A DNA stretch of 45,319 nucleotides. Source: an uncultured Aquimarina sp. GTDB lineage: Bacteria > Bacteroidota > Bacteroidia > Flavobacteriales > Flavobacteriaceae. Below the pieces are notes generated by a model. The model was not told the origin of the DNA and did not search any database. It saw only the letters and a list, made by a program, of their open reading frames with translations. Position 1 is the first letter of the stretch, and the number at the start of each line of letters is the position of its first letter. This document shows positions 32,905 to 41,409 of this stretch, one piece after another. The stretch covers positions 1 through 45,319 of the forward strand of contig CANMTP010000023.1 in the NCBI GenBank assembly GCA_947500845.1, given 5' to 3'. The position numbers were made by a program, and so were the translations under genes.

Positions 32905-33855
32905 ATGACCATTACACAACTCAAATATGTTCTCGCGGTAGCAGAGCATAAAAACTTTACAAAGGCGGCAGAAAAAACATTTGTAACTCAGCCTACTTTA
33001 AGTATGCAAATTCAAAAACTAGAAGAAGAATTGGATATTCTTATTTTTGACCGTAGCAAAAAACCAATAGCCCTTACAGAAGTTGGTGCACAATTAGTGC
33101 AACAGGCCAGAAATATTGTAAACGAAAGCGAACGTATACAAGACATAGTAGACCAGCAAAAAGGATTTATTGGTGGCGAATTTAAACTTGGAGTAATCCC
33201 TACTGTAATGCCTACACTATTACCAATGTTCCTCAATAATTTTATTAAAAAATATCCAAAAGTTAAACTAAAAATAGAAGAGCTTAATACAGAGGCTATC
33301 ATAGAACGTTTACAAGATGGTCATTTGGATGCTGCAATTGCTGCTACTCCTTTAGAAAATGAGAGTATCAAAGAGCGTGTTCTCTATTATGAGCCGTTTG
33401 TAGGATATATTCCTTCTGCGCATAGATTAAATCAAAAGAAAAAAATTGACATTACCGATCTAGATATTGATGATATGCTGCTACTAGAAGATGGTCATTG
33501 TTTTAGAGATGGAATTATTAATCTTTGTAAGACCAAAAAAAGCTATGATGAGGATCATTTCCAATTAGAAAGTGGAAGTTTTGAGACTCTAATCAAGTTA
33601 GCAAATGAGGGATTAGGAATGACACTTCTACCCTATTTACATACGCTAGATATAAAGGATAGTGAAAAAGGGAATATCCATTATTTCAATGAGCCATCGC
33701 CTGCACGAGAAGTAAGTCTGATTTTTAATAAGAGTGAATTAAAGATGCAAATTATTGAAGCTTTACATTCCACAATTGCTGGAGTTATAAAAGGTGCGAT
33801 TGCATTTCAGAATGTTCAAATTATAAGTCCGCTTACAAAAATAAAAAGCGACTAA
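32905..33855 (+). CDS. oxyR: OxyR, hydrogen-peroxide-sensing LysR-family regulator
   Basis: 316 residues. The N-terminal winged helix-turn-helix (1-60) reads MTITQLKYVLAVAEHKNFTK and TFVTQPTLSMQIQKLEEEL. The effector domain contains GHCFRDGIINLC, with Cys199 and Cys208 at the same spacing and numbering as the redox pair of E. coli OxyR; peroxide would form the disulfide and activate transcription. The window also holds sodC and trxB, plausible fellow members of an oxidative response, though no OxyR site was identified. The stop codon lies inside the terminator stem. Confidence 0.93.
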   Translation: MTITQLKYVLAVAEHKNFTKAAEKTFVTQPTLSMQIQKLEEELDILIFDRSKKPIALTEVGAQLVQQARNIVNESERIQDIVDQQKGFIGGEFKLGVIPTVMPTLLPMFLNNFIKKYPKVKLKIEELNTEAIIERLQDGHLDAAIAATPLENESIKERVLYYEPFVGYIPSAHRLNQKKKIDITDLDIDDMLLLEDGHCFRDGIINLCKTKKSYDEDHFQLESGSFETLIKLANEGLGMTLLPYLHTLDIKDSEKGNIHYFNEPSPAREVSLIFNKSELKMQIIEALHSTIAGVIKGAIAFQNVQIISPLTKIKSD

Positions 33856-33868
33856 AAAGTCGCTTTTT
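33843..33868. terminator. Bidirectional terminator between oxyR and a small convergent gene
   Basis: AAAAAGCGACT (33843-33853) pairs exactly with AGTCGCTTTTT (33858-33868) around AAAA, with T-runs available on both strands. It overlaps the oxyR stop and ends four bases before the convergent small gene's stop. Confidence 0.85.
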
Positions 33869-33871
33869 TTA

Positions 33872-34069
33872 CTATGTTTTTAAATAAATTAAACAAGGTT
33901 GTAATTCTGGTTGTTTAATTGTCAGTGATTGAATCCAAATTTTCAATTCTTCAATCTCGTGTGGAAGTAATCTGTTTAGTGCTTTAAGAACTTCCTTTGT
34001 AAAAAGATTAACATCAAAACTTACTTTTTTAAGTACCGTTTTGGTGTAATCAAACATTGCTCTTGCCAT
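33872..34069 (-). CDS. Small conserved-looking protein of unknown function
   Basis: 65 residues, starting MARAMFDYTKTVLKKVSFDV and continuing with amphipathic helix LFTKEVLKALNRLLPHEIEE. No signal peptide or membrane segment. I believe close relatives occur widely in Flavobacteriaceae under no named family, but this is from memory and is not shown by the sequence. Support for it being real: a sensible start, a helix-forming composition, and a terminator placed just past its stop. Confidence 0.6.
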   Translation of the reverse strand: MARAMFDYTKTVLKKVSFDVNLFTKEVLKALNRLLPHEIEELKIWIQSLTIKQPELQPCLIYLKT

Positions 34070-34202
34070 AAATTAATAGGGGTTTAGAATGTTAATTTTA
34101 ACGAGTAATTTGTAGGAATAAGCTTACGTTTTTAAAAGTTGTTTATGCTAATATATGTAAATAAAACCAAAAATATAGTCCTTTGGCGCTTATTTAACAC
34201 AG

Positions 34203-35003
34203 TTAAAAATTGTTATCGCCATCCAAAAAATCTCCTAAACCTCCTAAAATACTACCTTCTCCTTTACTTTTTCCACCTGCTCTTGGTGCCAGCGCCAAAA
34301 CGCGATTTGCAAGTCGGCTAAAAGGTAGGGATTGTACATATACCACTCCAGGTCCAGTTAAGGTTGCAAAAAATAGTCCTTCGCCGCCAAAAATGGTATT
34401 TTTTATTCCACCAACAAACTCGATATCATAGTTAATCCCTTTTGAGAAACCTATAATACAGCCGGTATCGATCTTTAATTTCTCTCCCACTTGTAATTCT
34501 TTACGTGCAGTTGTTCCTCCTGCATGTACAAACGCCATACCATCACCCTCGAGTTTTTGCATTATAAATCCCTCTCCGCCAAATAACCCTCTTCCTAGCT
34601 TTCTTGAGAACTCAATCCCTATAGAGACTCCTTTTGCCGCACACAAAAAAGCATCTTTCTGACAAATAAATTTACCTCCATAATTAGTTAAATCTAAGGG
34701 AATGATTTTACCGGGATAAGGAGAGGCAAAACTAACCCGCTTCTTACCAGAAACCTGATTGTAAAAAGCCGTCATAAATAGGCTTTCTCCTGTTAAAAGC
34801 CTCTTACCTGCTCCAAAGATCTTTCCAAGAACTCCTTGATCCTTTGCCGAGCCATCACCAAAAATAGTATCCATCTTTATACCATCGTCCATCATCATAA
34901 AACTTCCTGCTTCTGCAATTACTCCCTCTTGAGGATCAAGTTCTATCTCAACGTATTGCATTTCTTCACCAATGATCTTGTAGTCGATTTCGTGTGCTGT
35001 CAT
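34203..35003 (-). CDS. TIGR00266/AIM24 family protein
   Basis: 266 residues. It is Gly-rich and all-beta: VEIELDPQEGVIAEAGSFMM near the N-terminus, then the repeated Gly patterns LGRGLFGGEGFIMQKLEGDG and FGGEGLFFATLTGPGVVYVQ (about 215-235), which define the AIM24 fold. The C-terminus ends in a Gly/Ser-rich tail (GGKSKGEGSILGGLGDFLDG). Bacterial members are soluble, form trimers, and have no established function; the mitochondrial relative supports inner-membrane organisation. It appears to be a single-gene unit. Confidence 0.88.
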   Translation of the reverse strand: MTAHEIDYKIIGEEMQYVEIELDPQEGVIAEAGSFMMMDDGIKMDTIFGDGSAKDQGVLGKIFGAGKRLLTGESLFMTAFYNQVSGKKRVSFASPYPGKIIPLDLTNYGGKFICQKDAFLCAAKGVSIGIEFSRKLGRGLFGGEGFIMQKLEGDGMAFVHAGGTTARKELQVGEKLKIDTGCIIGFSKGINYDIEFVGGIKNTIFGGEGLFFATLTGPGVVYVQSLPFSRLANRVLALAPRAGGKSKGEGSILGGLGDFLDGDNNF

Positions 35004-35127
35004 AATAAGAATTATTTTGTATCATTTCCGTGTAGACGAAAATTTATTAATGTGTTTTATGAATGAATAGTCATAATATATGTAAATAATTTTTACAAAA
35101 TGTTACATCTCATTATTTAGTGTAGTA

Positions 35128-35583
35128 TTAATTTTTCACTTTAACAGTCCATTCAAAATTAAAGGTAGATACTTGCACTCCGTCACTATTGGTACCAATA
35201 GATTTCATCCATACCGTCTGTCCTTCTCCTGTTTCGATAGTTTTTTTTATGGCATCTTCAACCAAATGGCCATCATTGCAAATAAAAGTAATTCTACCAG
35301 TAGCTTTTTTGGTAAAAGTGGCATTATTATTTGCAACTAACATGGATATTTTTTTTCCACTGTTACGTATATAATCAGTTACCATCGCACCAGTAGTTAG
35401 TTCAGCTGCCATACCTTGTACGGCCCAAAACATAGAATTGAACGGGTTTTGATTGATCCACCGATGTTTTACGGTGACCGTGCAGCTTGTTCTATCAATT
35501 TTTATTACGCGTACTCCACAAATCCAAGCAGATGGTAATTTAAACAATAAGAAGGTATTAAGTTTCCTGGGAGTTATATTCAT
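35128..35583 (-). CDS. DUF4442 hot-dog-fold thioesterase-like protein
   Basis: 151 residues. The hot-dog-like pattern includes LPSAWICGVRVIKIDRTSCT, KHRWINQNPFNSMFWAVQGM (about 45-65, family hallmark) and AELTTGAMV. Relatives are annotated as DUF4442 or YiiD-type thioesterases; a catalytic acid cannot be assigned with confidence. No signal peptide. A -7 box lies about 30 bp upstream, and the gene is divergent from the DUF4870 gene. Confidence 0.82.
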   Translation of the reverse strand: MNITPRKLNTFLLFKLPSAWICGVRVIKIDRTSCTVTVKHRWINQNPFNSMFWAVQGMAAELTTGAMVTDYIRNSGKKISMLVANNNATFTKKATGRITFICNDGHLVEDAIKKTIETGEGQTVWMKSIGTNSDGVQVSTFNFEWTVKVKN

Positions 35584-35612
35584 TTTTTAGCTTTTTAGTA
35601 TCACAATATAGG

Positions 35613-35642
35613 CAAAACTAAAATTCATGTGAGCTACATGAA
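35613..35642 (-). promoter_or_regulatory. -7 box and adjacent 7-bp inverted repeat upstream of the DUF4442 gene
   Basis: TAGTTTTG on the minus strand (plus 35613-35620) lies 30 bases before the DUF4442 ATG. Just upstream of it, TTCATGT-GAGCT-ACATGAA (35624-35642) is a perfect inverted repeat where the -33 region would be, a position suited to an operator. Confidence 0.45.
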
Positions 35643-35674
35643 ATCTTAAATATATGTTAAATTATGGTACTATG

Positions 35675-35708
35675 TTTTGCATAATACCTTTTTTTAACCA
35701 TATATTTG
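35675..35708 (+). promoter_or_regulatory. Promoter of the DUF4870-HELAH operon
   Basis: TTTTG (35675-35679), a 21-bp spacer and an exact -7 box TATATTTG (35701-35708) fit the Bacteroidetes promoter form. The ATG is 28 bases downstream. Confidence 0.5.
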
Positions 35709-35736
35709 TATAAGAAACTATTATATACTTTTAAAA

Positions 35737-36189
35737 ATGTTAGATAACAACCACAAAAATATTGCGACATTTATGCACTTAGGAATATTTTCTCGATATA
35801 TAATTCCTTTTGGCAATTACATTATTCCCGTATTATTATGGACAGTAAACAAAGACAAATCAGAATTTATAGACAGACATGGTAAAGAAGCCATTAACTT
35901 TCAGTTAAGTATTTTATTATATACTATTATTTTGGGGATGCTATCTATTCCGTTTTTTGTTTTTAACCTTTTTGGAGATGCTTCTTTTTACGATATCGTT
36001 CATTTTGATGATTTACATATTAATATTTCCGAACCTGGAGGTTTTAGAACGTTAATAGGTGCCTCTTTTATAGGAATAATTGCTTTGGTAGGTTTTTTTC
36101 TGGAAATAGTTTTTATCATATCTGCAGCAATAAAGGCTAATAAGGGAGAAGCATATAAATATCCTTTAACGATAAGATTTATAAAATAA
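35737..36189 (+). CDS. DUF4870 family membrane protein
   Basis: 150 residues with membrane helices at about 22-38, 55-78 and 105-132. The family hallmark RHGKEAINFQLSILLY is at about 48-63, and the end AIKANKGEAYKYPLTIRFIK is also typical. Known only as a small integral membrane protein; function unknown. Its stop codon TAA is followed at once by the ATG of the next gene, so the two are translationally coupled. Confidence 0.87.
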   Translation: MLDNNHKNIATFMHLGIFSRYIIPFGNYIIPVLLWTVNKDKSEFIDRHGKEAINFQLSILLYTIILGMLSIPFFVFNLFGDASFYDIVHFDDLHINISEPGGFRTLIGASFIGIIALVGFFLEIVFIISAAIKANKGEAYKYPLTIRFIK

Positions 36190-36723
36190 ATGAAGTTAAC
36201 TGTTAACATAAAATATATTCTAATAACTGCTGTTGCTGTTGTGTCTTCATTCTTTTTTCATGAATTGGCACATTTAGTGGCAGGGGAACTCTTAGGATAT
36301 CCTATGAAGATGACACTAAATTCAACATTTTTGGCAGAAGGAGAATATGCCAATCACTGGCACCAACAACTCGTAAGTGCAGCCGGACCAATTTTCACAA
36401 TTGTCATTTCATTTGTATTTTTTTATATCATCAGAAAAACAAATAATACATATTTGTATCCATTTTTATTCTTTGGTTTCTATATGAGGTTTTTGGCTAT
36501 GATAATTTCAATTATACATCCAAATGATGAAGCTCGTATTAGCGCCTGGTTGGGACTTGGATATTGGATTTTACCATTATTGGTATGTTTCACTTTGCTT
36601 TTTCTAATCGTCAAAACATCAAAAGAACAGAAGTACACTATAAAATTTAACTTAATCAATTATCTTTTAACATCGGTCTTTGTTGCTGGTGTCGTACTCA
36701 CTGATCAATATATATTTAAATAA
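36190..36723 (+). CDS. M50-like membrane protein with HELAH zinc motif
   Basis: 177 residues with about five membrane helices. HELAH (24-28) lies in the first helix, and SAAGP (about 64-68) follows in the second, as in site-2-protease/M50-like families. The third ligand (NPDG or equivalent) is not evident; HPNDEARI near 122 could stand in for it, but this is uncertain. It may be a small intramembrane protease or a non-catalytic relative. It starts directly after the DUF4870 stop. Confidence 0.65.
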   Translation: MKLTVNIKYILITAVAVVSSFFFHELAHLVAGELLGYPMKMTLNSTFLAEGEYANHWHQQLVSAAGPIFTIVISFVFFYIIRKTNNTYLYPFLFFGFYMRFLAMIISIIHPNDEARISAWLGLGYWILPLLVCFTLLFLIVKTSKEQKYTIKFNLINYLLTSVFVAGVVLTDQYIFK

Positions 36724-36783
36724 TTCATCAATCATTAATCATCAATCAAAAAATGAACAGTTTAACTTTTAAAAATTAGTTTT

Positions 36784-37119
36784 ATGAAGATCGAAAACAC
36801 AAAAGCGCAAATGCGCAAAGGTGTTCTGGAATATTGCATACTTTCTATCCTAAAGGACGATGATGCCTATGTAGCAGAAATTTTGGAAACCCTAAAAGAT
36901 GCAAAGATGCTTGTCGTAGAAGGTACCATTTACCCCTTACTCACCAGGTTAAAAAATGCTGGATTGCTTAGCTATCGCTGGGAAGAATCTACATCTGGAC
37001 CACCACGTAAATACTATGGACTTACAGAAACAGGAAAATTGTTTCTAAAAGAATTAAATACCACTTGGGACGAATTAAGAAACGCTGTAAATGTGGTAAC
37101 TAAACAAAAAAAGAAGTAA
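36784..37119 (+). CDS. PadR-family transcriptional regulator
   Basis: 111 residues. The winged-helix pattern is clear: MRKGVLEYCILSILKDDDAY, VVEGTIYPLLTRLKNAGLLS (the recognition helix), RWEESTSGPPRKYYGLTETG and a short C-terminal dimerisation helix. It is the first gene of a cluster with PspC and GIN proteins, with one base between its stop and the PspC start. In Bacteroidota this PadR probably controls its own envelope-linked operon (inference from arrangement). Confidence 0.92.
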   Translation: MKIENTKAQMRKGVLEYCILSILKDDDAYVAEILETLKDAKMLVVEGTIYPLLTRLKNAGLLSYRWEESTSGPPRKYYGLTETGKLFLKELNTTWDELRNAVNVVTKQKKK

Positions 37120-37120
37120 A

Positions 37121-38878
37121 ATGAACAAGACAGTTAATATAAATTTAGCAGGTATATTTTTCCACATAGATGAAGATGCTTATCTAAAAATGCAACGTTA
37201 TCTTGATGCTATCAAACGTTCCTTTACAGATTCTCAGGGAAGGGATGAAATTATTGCAGATATTGAAGCTCGTATAGCAGAATTGTTTAGTGAAAAAATA
37301 AAGGATGAAAGACAAGTTATCGGTGTCAAAGAAGTAGACGAAGTTATCGCTATCATGGGACAACCTGAAGACTATCGATTAGATGAGGAAATCTTTGAAG
37401 ATGAGCCAAAAGCCACCTATCAAAAAACAAAATCATCCAGACAATTATTCAGAGATACAACAAACTCATACGTAGGGGGTGTAAGTTCTGGATTGGGACA
37501 TTATCTAGGGATAGAACCCATCTGGATAAGATTAGCATGGATATTGTTCACTATTTTCTCCAGTGGTGCCTTTGTACTCATCTATATAGCCTTCTGGATT
37601 TTTGTGCCGGAAGCAAAAACCACTGCCGATTTTTTGGCAATGAAAGGTGAAGCTGTTAACATCAGTAACATCGAAAAAAAAATTAAAGAAGGTTTTGATG
37701 GTGTAGCAGATACCGTAAAAAATGTAGATTATCAAAAATATAGTAACAAAGTAAAAAGTAGCTCGACAACTTTTTTTGAAGCCTTAGGAGACGTGTTATT
37801 ATTTCTCCTAAAGATCTTCGTGAAGTTTATTGGTGTCATCCTAATCATCGTAGCTGGTATTACTTTAATTAGTTTATTTATTGGATTGTTTACACTTGGT
37901 ACATTTGGATTCATGGACATGCCTTGGGTAGAATATTTTGAAGTTGGTAGTCATCCAGAAGTTCCACTTTGGTTTATTTCATTATTATCCTTCTTTGCTG
38001 TAGGAATACCATTTTTCTTCCTATTCATTCTAGGGTTAAAAATTCTAATTAATAATCTAAAATCAATAGGAACACCTGCTAAACTTGGTTTGTTAGGCGT
38101 TTGGATAATGGCATTAATTGGTTTAACCGTTATAGGTTTAAGACAAGCTACATTAGAAGCGTATGATGCAGAAGTAATCACCGAAGAAAAAATGTTGCCT
38201 TTCTACAGTAGTGATACAGTAAATATAAAAATGCGAGGAAATACACGTTATGTGAAGTATCTTAATCATAGAAATGATTACAAAATCAAAAGAGACGAAC
38301 AAGGAAACAGACTAATTGTAATTCAAGATGTGGAACTTTATCTCAAAACTTCAAAAAGAGATTCTGCTGTAAGTATTGTTATAGAAAAGAAAGCAGAAGG
38401 TAGATCGTATGAAGAAGCTTCAAAACGAGCTGAAGAATTAAAATATGCGTATGAAGTCGATGGAAAAACACTTTTATTAGACGGATATGCAATTACAGAC
38501 TACACTAATAAATATAGAGATCAGGAGATCAATATAATACTCACCCTTCCTGAAGGAATTACACTATTCGCAGAGGATAATACATCTGGTTACAATAATT
38601 CCTGGAAATACGATGACTATGTTACTATAGATGGTAATGAGGGTGAGTATATTCAAGTAATAGATGGAAAGTTAGACTGTAAAAATTGCCCAGAAAAAGA
38701 TAATAGTAATGAGTGGAAATATAACGAGTGGGAAGATGAAGATGATGTGAAAATTAATATCAACTCAGACAATAAGGACACTAATCTTAAAATTGACGAA
38801 GATGGCGTTCAACTAAAAAGTGAAGAAGTAGATATAAAAATAGACGAAAACGGTATAGAAATTAAAACCGAAAATTAA
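37121..38878 (+). CDS. PspC-domain membrane protein, large Bacteroidota form
   Basis: 585 residues. A soluble N-terminal helical region (about 1-90: ADIEARIAELFSEKIKDERQ) precedes the PspC domain (108-168: RDTTNSYVGGVSSGLGHYLG, then a membrane helix ending FWIFVPEAK). Further membrane helices are near 225-255, 280-305 and 322-340. The extracytoplasmic C-terminal part (about 345-585) is beta-rich with Asp/Lys/Asn repeats near the end (INSDNKDTNLKIDEDG, IKIDENGIEIK). PspC proteins take part in phage-shock-type envelope stress responses. It is operonic with PadR and the GIN protein. Confidence 0.9.
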   Translation: MNKTVNINLAGIFFHIDEDAYLKMQRYLDAIKRSFTDSQGRDEIIADIEARIAELFSEKIKDERQVIGVKEVDEVIAIMGQPEDYRLDEEIFEDEPKATYQKTKSSRQLFRDTTNSYVGGVSSGLGHYLGIEPIWIRLAWILFTIFSSGAFVLIYIAFWIFVPEAKTTADFLAMKGEAVNISNIEKKIKEGFDGVADTVKNVDYQKYSNKVKSSSTTFFEALGDVLLFLLKIFVKFIGVILIIVAGITLISLFIGLFTLGTFGFMDMPWVEYFEVGSHPEVPLWFISLLSFFAVGIPFFFLFILGLKILINNLKSIGTPAKLGLLGVWIMALIGLTVIGLRQATLEAYDAEVITEEKMLPFYSSDTVNIKMRGNTRYVKYLNHRNDYKIKRDEQGNRLIVIQDVELYLKTSKRDSAVSIVIEKKAEGRSYEEASKRAEELKYAYEVDGKTLLLDGYAITDYTNKYRDQEINIILTLPEGITLFAEDNTSGYNNSWKYDDYVTIDGNEGEYIQVIDGKLDCKNCPEKDNSNEWKYNEWEDEDDVKININSDNKDTNLKIDEDGVQLKSEEVDIKIDENGIEIKTEN

Positions 38879-38928
38879 AAAATCAAATCAAAAACTCGAA
38901 TAGTATAACACATTAAAACAAAACAATC

Positions 38929-39648
38929 ATGACCACACTAGCAAAAATTTTAGTAACCCTTTGTTTATCTGCTGCCTGTTGCTCTTGCAATATTGCTTTT
39001 GACGGAATCAAAGGAGAAGGAGAAGTAGTTCGTAAAGAAAGAGTTATTAACGAAGACTTTGATACCATTAAGGCAAGTAGAGGATTAGATGTAATCTTGG
39101 TAAAAAACCAAGAAACGAAAGTAATTGTAGAAGCCAACAAGAATCTTCATGAACATATCGAGGTATATGTAAAAGAAAATACGTTATATGTGACAGCAGA
39201 TAAAAATATATACTGGGCAGACGAAAAAAATGTGTTTGTTTCTTATGATAAATTAACTCAATTAAAAGTTAATAGTGGAGCAAGCATATCGGCTCAAGAA
39301 CCAGTGGTACAAAAAGAACTTTCTCTGAGTGCGACCAGTGGAGCAGATATAAAATTAGATATAAAAGCAGAAACTGTAAATAGTTCTGTAACTAGTGGCG
39401 CTATGATCAACCTAACAGGAAAAGTGAATAATCACAAAGCAAGTGCAACGAGTGGAGCCGATATTAGAGCAAAAGATCTGCTTAGCCTTGTATCTGAAGC
39501 CAAAGCTACTAGCGGTGCATCCATAAAAATCCATGCAAAAAATGAGTTTATCGGTAAAGCAACCAGTGGTGCCGATGTGGTATACTATGGTCAACCAGAA
39601 AAAGTGTCTGAAGTAGATAACTCTGGCGGTAATGTAAGAAGACATTAA
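38929..39648 (+). CDS. Head-GIN domain (DUF2807) exported protein
   Basis: 239 residues. The N-terminus (MTTLAKILVTLCLSAACCSC) is a likely lipoprotein signal with several Cys; C17, C18 or C20 could be the lipidated residue. The body is a right-handed-beta-like GIN fold with repeated SGA/SGAD turns: VNSGASISA, SATSGADIKL, VTSGAMINL, ATSGADIRA, KATSGASIKI, KATSGADVVY (about 110-225), roughly every 20 residues. Function is unknown; the family pairs with PadR/PspC in Bacteroidota, as here. A terminator follows. Confidence 0.88.
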   Translation: MTTLAKILVTLCLSAACCSCNIAFDGIKGEGEVVRKERVINEDFDTIKASRGLDVILVKNQETKVIVEANKNLHEHIEVYVKENTLYVTADKNIYWADEKNVFVSYDKLTQLKVNSGASISAQEPVVQKELSLSATSGADIKLDIKAETVNSSVTSGAMINLTGKVNNHKASATSGADIRAKDLLSLVSEAKATSGASIKIHAKNEFIGKATSGADVVYYGQPEKVSEVDNSGGNVRRH

Positions 39649-39684
39649 AATATAATCTTACCAATCATAAGATAACCAACCAAA

Positions 39685-39735
39685 ACTGTCTGAAAAGCAC
39701 TAACCAATCAATCATAACTTTTCAGACAGTATTTT
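39685..39735 (+). terminator. Terminator ending the PadR-PspC-GIN operon
   Basis: ACTGTCTGAAAAG (39685-39697) pairs exactly with CTTTTCAGACAGT (39718-39730) around a 20-base loop, followed by ATTTTT. It lies 36 bases after the GIN stop. Confidence 0.8.
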
Positions 39736-39766
39736 TCATCAATTCAATCAATCAAAAAAACATAAC

Positions 39767-40558
39767 ATGATATCAAAAATCAATTTCAAAGGTATTGTCT
39801 TAACTTTTATATTCACTTTATTTTCTAGTCATTTAATAAACTCACAATCAAATACAGATAATCAAAACTTAGAAACTACCCTTTTAAAGCTAGACAGTGA
39901 ATTTTGGGAGTCCTATAATACCTGCGATCTAGATAAATTCAGAACCTTCTTTATCGAGGATTTTGAATTTTATCATGATAAAGGAGGGCTAACCTCTGGT
40001 CTATCCCAAATGATGAAGTCGGTAGAAACCGGTTTGTGCGGTACTAATAATCCACGAGTGCGCAGAGAAGTAGTAGAAGGAAGTGTACATATATATCCCT
40101 TAAATAAGTACGGAGCAATCATAAATGGTAATCATAAATTTTTCGTTACTGAGAATGGAAAAAAAGAAGTACTTACTGAAATTGCAAAATTCACCCATGT
40201 TTGGCAGCATAAAAACAACGAATGGAAAATGACCCGTGTTTTGAGTTATGACCACCAACCTGCCCCACAAAATACTGATAAAAAAGAAATATCATTAGCC
40301 GATGATATTTTAATGCAGTATGTCGGTACGTATCAAGCTCCAGATACAGGAACGGTCACCGTTTCTAAAAAAAATAACCTACTAGAAATAAATGCTGAGA
40401 AGATGCAGGCTACGATTTATCCCCAGTCCGAAAGTTTGTTTTTTCACAAACAGAGCCCTCTTACTTTCGAGTTTATAAAAGATGTTAGTAATAAAGTCAT
40501 CAAATTTATCGTAAGGGAGAACGGAAATATAGTCGAGGAAGCTAAAAAGGTAAAATAA
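39767..40558 (+). CDS. Exported DUF4440/NTF2-fold protein with C-terminal DUF3471-like domain
   Basis: 263 residues with a signal peptide (up to about residue 28, LINSQ). The NTF2-like DUF4440 domain covers about 38-165 (LLKLDSEFWESYNTCDLDKF, FFIEDFEFYHDKGGLTSG, AKFTHVWQHKNNEWKMTRVL). The C-terminal 80 residues (LMQYVGTYQAPDTGTVTVSK, then YPQSESLFFHKQSPLTFEF) resemble the small beta domain appended to many serine hydrolases. No catalytic residues can be assigned. It follows the operon terminator and is probably transcribed alone. Confidence 0.8.
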   Translation: MISKINFKGIVLTFIFTLFSSHLINSQSNTDNQNLETTLLKLDSEFWESYNTCDLDKFRTFFIEDFEFYHDKGGLTSGLSQMMKSVETGLCGTNNPRVRREVVEGSVHIYPLNKYGAIINGNHKFFVTENGKKEVLTEIAKFTHVWQHKNNEWKMTRVLSYDHQPAPQNTDKKEISLADDILMQYVGTYQAPDTGTVTVSKKNNLLEINAEKMQATIYPQSESLFFHKQSPLTFEFIKDVSNKVIKFIVRENGNIVEEAKKVK

Positions 40559-40674
40559 AATACTTTGCTAATTGAATCGCTTTTTTTGTTTCTGTTAGAC
40601 GTATTTAAAAGGTATTAAATCTTTTAACTCGCATTGTACAATATCAAAGACTTAAAGCTATAAAATCTTAAAAA

Positions 40675-41214
40675 ATGATGATACAAAAAATTTTAAAAAA
40701 TAAAATATCATTTGTGATACTGATAACCTCTCTTGTAGGATTACATATTTTATGGGAGTATTTTAATGGAGGTGTGACTACTCATCATATACTAGCAAGA
40801 GAAGATCTTCCTGGGATATCAAATTGGTGGGGATTATTGACAATACCATTGCTAAGTTGGCTTCTCATTTCTTTGATAAATAAGAAAATCAATGATAGAG
40901 ATATTTCAAGAATTGCGAAAGGCTTTCTTACATCTTTATGTTTTGGAATCCTAATGTCAGTTTTATGGGAATTTGATTTAGAAAATATTCTACAATATGC
41001 TATTTGGACTCCTGTTTTAATCGCTCTCTTCACACGAGTTCATTTCCCAGAAATCTTTCTGGGATTCGTTCTGGGCATGACTTTTACTTTTGGAGGCGTA
41101 TTGCCCATTGGTTTTGGATTATTTTTAATGACCATGTCTTTTTTAACTTGGATTATTTTTAGAAAAGCTATCCCAATGATATTTCAAAAAGTTTTTAAAA
41201 GTGATAAAAAATAA
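40675..41214 (+). CDS. Polytopic membrane protein of unknown function
   Basis: 179 residues with about five membrane helices, near 12-28, 48-66, 82-102, 107-122 and 128-165, and a basic C-terminus (KVFKSDKK). The loop GVTTHHILAREDLPGISNWW (about 33-52) is the most distinctive soluble part. No family was recognised. It stands alone between the DUF4440 and second GIN genes. A weak terminator-like hairpin follows about 60 bases after the stop. Confidence 0.7.
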   Translation: MMIQKILKNKISFVILITSLVGLHILWEYFNGGVTTHHILAREDLPGISNWWGLLTIPLLSWLLISLINKKINDRDISRIAKGFLTSLCFGILMSVLWEFDLENILQYAIWTPVLIALFTRVHFPEIFLGFVLGMTFTFGGVLPIGFGLFLMTMSFLTWIIFRKAIPMIFQKVFKSDKK

Positions 41215-41273
41215 ATTCGTTCACATTACCTAGATAATTGTAGCTAATCTATAGCATCTACCCCAAAAGTAGG

Positions 41274-41300
41274 ATCTCTCTTATAGAGATTTTTATTTTC
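41274..41300 (+). terminator. Weak terminator-like hairpin
   Basis: ATCTCT (41274-41279) pairs with AGAGAT (41285-41290) around CTTAT, followed by TTTTATTTTC. The six-bp stem is short, so activity is uncertain. Confidence 0.35.
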
Positions 41301-41335
41301 AATCATTGTAACTTCACTAAGGATAAATAGTCTTT

Positions 41336-41343
41336 TATATTTG
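41336..41343 (+). promoter_or_regulatory. -7 promoter box of the second GIN gene
   Basis: TATATTTG at 41336-41343 is an exact TAnnTTTG match 66 bases before the ATG. A TTG exists at 41306 but the spacing (27 bp) is too long, so only the -7 element is supported. Confidence 0.45.
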
Positions 41344-41409
41344 TAAATAATTCATTTATCATACTTAAGTATCAAAAAATAAGTTATATAAAATAAACTT
41401 CACACAAAT